Assembly: GCA_018066285.1 (NCBI GenBank)
Contig: JAGHRS010000028.1
Location: 1 to 44,364, forward strand
Reading direction: 5' to 3'
Origin: Candidatus Treponema caballi
GTDB lineage: Bacteria; Spirochaetota; Spirochaetia; Treponematales; Treponemataceae
Length of the DNA: 44,364 nucleotides
Under the pieces are notes generated by a model that was given only the letters and a program-made list of their open reading frames with translations, was not told where the DNA came from and did not search any database. Position 1 is the first letter of the stretch. Each line of letters begins with the position of its first letter. Positions 43,620 through 44,364 of the stretch are shown here, piece by piece. The position numbers were made by a program, and so were the translations under genes.

Positions 43620-44323
43620 GGCTTCAGTATACCATAAAAGGCGGTGAGATTATAGAGGATATGTGCAATGAGTGCGGGATAGACAGATCCTGTGATGAAA
43701 AAACGGGACCGGAGGATAATGCCTGCAATAAACGCATTCAGAACAGCCCACCATCCCATATAACGGTGAGCGAGTGCGAAAAGACAGACGACAATGAGTT
43801 CGCAGATGATTTTTATGGTTACAGTGTATTCATCTTCAGTTCTGTCATGAAGAAAGAGGGAACGGAGTCGTACGGGAAGAAACCATCGGTATGTGAATTC
43901 CTCAAAGGCAGCAAGCAGTATGGTCCATCCGGTGAGGAATACTGTATCACCTGTGGAAGAAACAGAACCCTGAATGGAAGGAATGGCATCATCCCCGCCA
44001 AAATGGTATGCTAGTTTGGTGATGATGTAGTTTGAAACAGCAAGGTATAGAAAAGTTGTGACTATGGTTACACATTTCTGTGAAAAAAAAGAAACGGTTT
44101 TGTGGGATGTTTCTGTTTCTTTACTGGGATTATTTTTTTTTGAAATATGATATCGGAATGCCATGTAAATGACCAGACAAGCGTACAGCAGAATGCTTGT
44201 CCAGGAAATATCCTGTGAAGATGGAACAGAGACACTGCCTGTAACCGGTGAAAAAAGAGCCGGAACCACAAAGAAAAAGAGGACAAAGCAAAAGTCAGTC
44301 AAATCAAGAAGGGGATAATGCAT
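43616..44323 (-). CDS. CPBP-family (CAAX-type) intramembrane metalloprotease
   Basis: 235-residue protein with about seven hydrophobic segments. The family motifs are present: EEFTYRWFLP (EExxxR), LFALAHRYMGW (FxxxH) and LIAHILYN (HxxxN), which together form the membrane zinc site. Members cleave prenylated or other membrane substrates, often bacteriocin-related or lipoprotein-maturation related; the substrate here is unknown. A TATAAT lies 18 bases before the ATG. Overlap with the CCA gene suggests cotranscription. Confidence 0.85.
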   Translation of the reverse strand: MHYPLLDLTDFCFVLFFFVVPALFSPVTGSVSVPSSQDISWTSILLYACLVIYMAFRYHISKKNNPSKETETSHKTVSFFSQKCVTIVTTFLYLAVSNYIITKLAYHFGGDDAIPSIQGSVSSTGDTVFLTGWTILLAAFEEFTYRWFLPVRLRSLFLHDRTEDEYTVTIKIICELIVVCLFALAHRYMGWWAVLNAFIAGIILRSRFFITGSVYPALIAHILYNLTAFYGILKP

Positions 44324-44364
44324 TTCTTATCGATATGTGTTATTATAATTATGGAGTATACGTT

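Noticed and set aside
43469-44014. 181-codon plus-strand frame opposite the CPBP protease
   Set aside because: Shadow of two coupled minus-strand genes with clear motifs.

Overview
The window looks like a chromosomal segment of a spirochaete of the genus Treponema (host-associated, moderate GC). The evidence is a flagellar rod gene block (FlgF/FlgG-like plus a short FlgJ-like rod-binding protein), spirochaetal-type lipoproteins, a RuvA/RuvB/QueA block, and above all two LicC-LicA fusion proteins of the kind known from the CDP-choline pathway of Treponema denticola. No rRNA, tRNA, CRISPR array, phage or intact insertion sequence was seen. No gap between genes exceeds about 300 bases.

Layout. 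(1) 1-1785: the end of an AT-rich surface-polymer block, with a HisC-like aminotransferase (cut by the window edge) and a TarI/IspD-like cytidylyltransferase. (2) 1859-7256: an envelope transport module with two FtsX-type ABC permeases, a LolA-like periplasmic protein, a predicted outer-membrane barrel and, convergently transcribed, a LolD-like ATPase. (3) 7334-11650: a Wzz-like chain-length protein and the four dTDP-rhamnose genes; rfbA appears to start with ACG. (4) 15494 down to 11620 (minus): a YidC/Oxa1-like domain fused to an alkaline-phosphatase-superfamily (LtaS/sulfatase-like) domain, followed by a TagF/TagB-like polyol-phosphate transferase. (5) 15629-22487 (plus): two parallel uptake-and-activation units, licCA1 + 61-aa membrane protein + NCS1-type permease, and licCA2 + BCCT transporter. 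Regions 3-5 together could make a rhamnose-containing, polyol-phosphate-type envelope polymer and activate choline (or a related amino alcohol) for lipids or for decorating that polymer; this joint role is inference.

(6) 22546-25496: ruvA-ruvB-queA. (7) 25606-26535: a methyl-accepting chemotaxis protein remnant broken at both ends. (8) 26634-29963 (minus): a three-subunit xanthine-dehydrogenase-like complex whose Fe-S and FAD subunits look normal but whose large subunit lacks the usual molybdenum-site motifs. (9) 30040-31311: a DPBB+SPOR envelope protein with Glu/Pro tandem repeats. (10) glgC (minus). (11) 32902-35103: flagellar rod genes behind a candidate sigma-28 promoter. (12) A TPR lipoprotein. 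(13) 41965 down to 36015 (minus): livK-livH-livM-livG-livF with trpS at the end. (14) 44323 down to 42099 (minus): a CPBP membrane protease and a CCA-adding-type nucleotidyltransferase.

The most unusual observations are the YidC-sulfatase fusion beside a TagF-like enzyme, the duplicated and diverged LicCA/transporter units, the molybdenum-hydroxylase homologue without its active-site signatures, the ACG start of rfbA, and several genes whose -10 element lies only 6-8 bases before the start codon with no ribosome-binding site, which suggests leaderless mRNAs. All start-site choices, promoters and functions are from reading the sequence only; no search was run.
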